Assembly: GCA_903939555.1 (NCBI GenBank)
Contig: CAJAHV010000385.1
Location: forward strand, 1-23,365
DNA length: 23,365 bases
Reading direction: 5' to 3'
DNA from: an uncultured Alphaproteobacteria bacterium
GTDB taxonomy: Bacteria > Pseudomonadota > Alphaproteobacteria > Sphingomonadales > Sphingomonadaceae
How positions within the stretch are numbered: position 1 is the stretch's first letter; each line of letters begins with the position of its first letter. The notes below the pieces were generated by a model, which was not told the DNA's origin, searched no databases, and worked only from the letters and a program-made list of their open reading frames with translations. Shown piece by piece: positions 23,239-23,365 of this stretch. The position numbers were made by a program, and so were the translations under genes.

Positions 23239-23365
23239 TTGCCCGAGTTTGCCAGCTTAGTGCTCTCTGATCTGGCGGCCAAGGCTGCGCATGATACGGT
23301 CGCCATCCGCAAGCTGACCATCGCGCCGTCGCACCTTTCGTTCGACGGCATCGAGACCAGTATAA
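23239..23365 (+). CDS. Unidentified open frame running off the right edge
   Basis: After the pdeM stop, one plus-strand frame stays open from 23197 (just after a stop at 23194) to the window end. It reads L-P-E-F-A-S-L-V-L-S-D-L-A-A-K-A-A-H-D-T, then R-K-L-T-I-A-P-S-H-L-S-F-D-G-I-E-T-S. Composition is protein-like. There is no ATG and no clear ribosome binding site. TTG 23239 and GTG 23260 are the only usual starts, so this may be a gene beginning here, a decayed gene, or chance. I do not recognise the product. Confidence 0.3.
   Translation, partial: MPEFASLVLSDLAAKAAHDTVAIRKLTIAPSHLSFDGIETSI

Overview
This window looks like a chromosomal segment of a high-GC alphaproteobacterium, most likely Sphingomonadales. 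The evidence is the block mnmE-mnmG-rsmG-parA-parB facing DUF3576-leuS-lptE-holA, a DUF6489-type protein upstream of mnmE, and sphingomonad-like protein sequences. No IS element, phage gene, tRNA, rRNA or CRISPR array was seen, and no island border is obvious. Family assignments are recalled from sequence patterns; no database search was run.

Layout. (1) 1-1010: 3' part of a membrane-anchored coiled-coil protein of the mitofilin/COG4223 type, plus strand. (2) 1104-2575, minus strand: a predicted outer-membrane protein followed by a YggS-type PLP-binding protein. (3) 2760-7339, plus strand: a compact operon of a DUF3576 lipoprotein, leuS, lptE and holA. (4) 7520-13265, minus strand: DUF6489 protein, mnmE, mnmG, rsmG, parA and parB, mostly with 4-base or zero-base junctions. 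Two ParB-binding palindromes (parS) flank mnmG at 9748-9763 and 11667-11682, so this is the chromosome partition locus and is probably near the replication origin. (5) 13517-14482, plus strand: a zinc-free quinone oxidoreductase with a candidate operator upstream. (6) 14507-22411, minus strand: a probable seven-gene operon of carotenoid cleavage oxygenase, HAD pyrimidine 5'-nucleotidase, dapD, three tandem exported M20 metallopeptidases and a TerC/YjbE-type membrane protein. (7) 22526-23203, plus strand: pdeM, a ligase-associated DNA-repair phosphoesterase, followed by an unidentified open frame running off the end.

How the genes fit together. Block 4 joins tRNA wobble modification (MnmE with MnmG), 16S rRNA methylation (RsmG) and chromosome segregation (ParA, ParB and parS). 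Block 3 supplies leucyl-tRNA synthetase, the LptE plug of the LPS translocon and the clamp-loader delta subunit. Block 6 is the least ordinary part. The lysine-pathway gene dapD is followed not by a cytoplasmic DapE but by three signal-peptide-bearing M20 paralogues joined by 4-base overlaps. All three keep the predicted metal ligands and four shared cysteines, which suggests a periplasmic peptide or amide hydrolase set built by tandem duplication. I found no clear candidate for an entirely unknown multi-gene system; the M20 triplet is the best lead.
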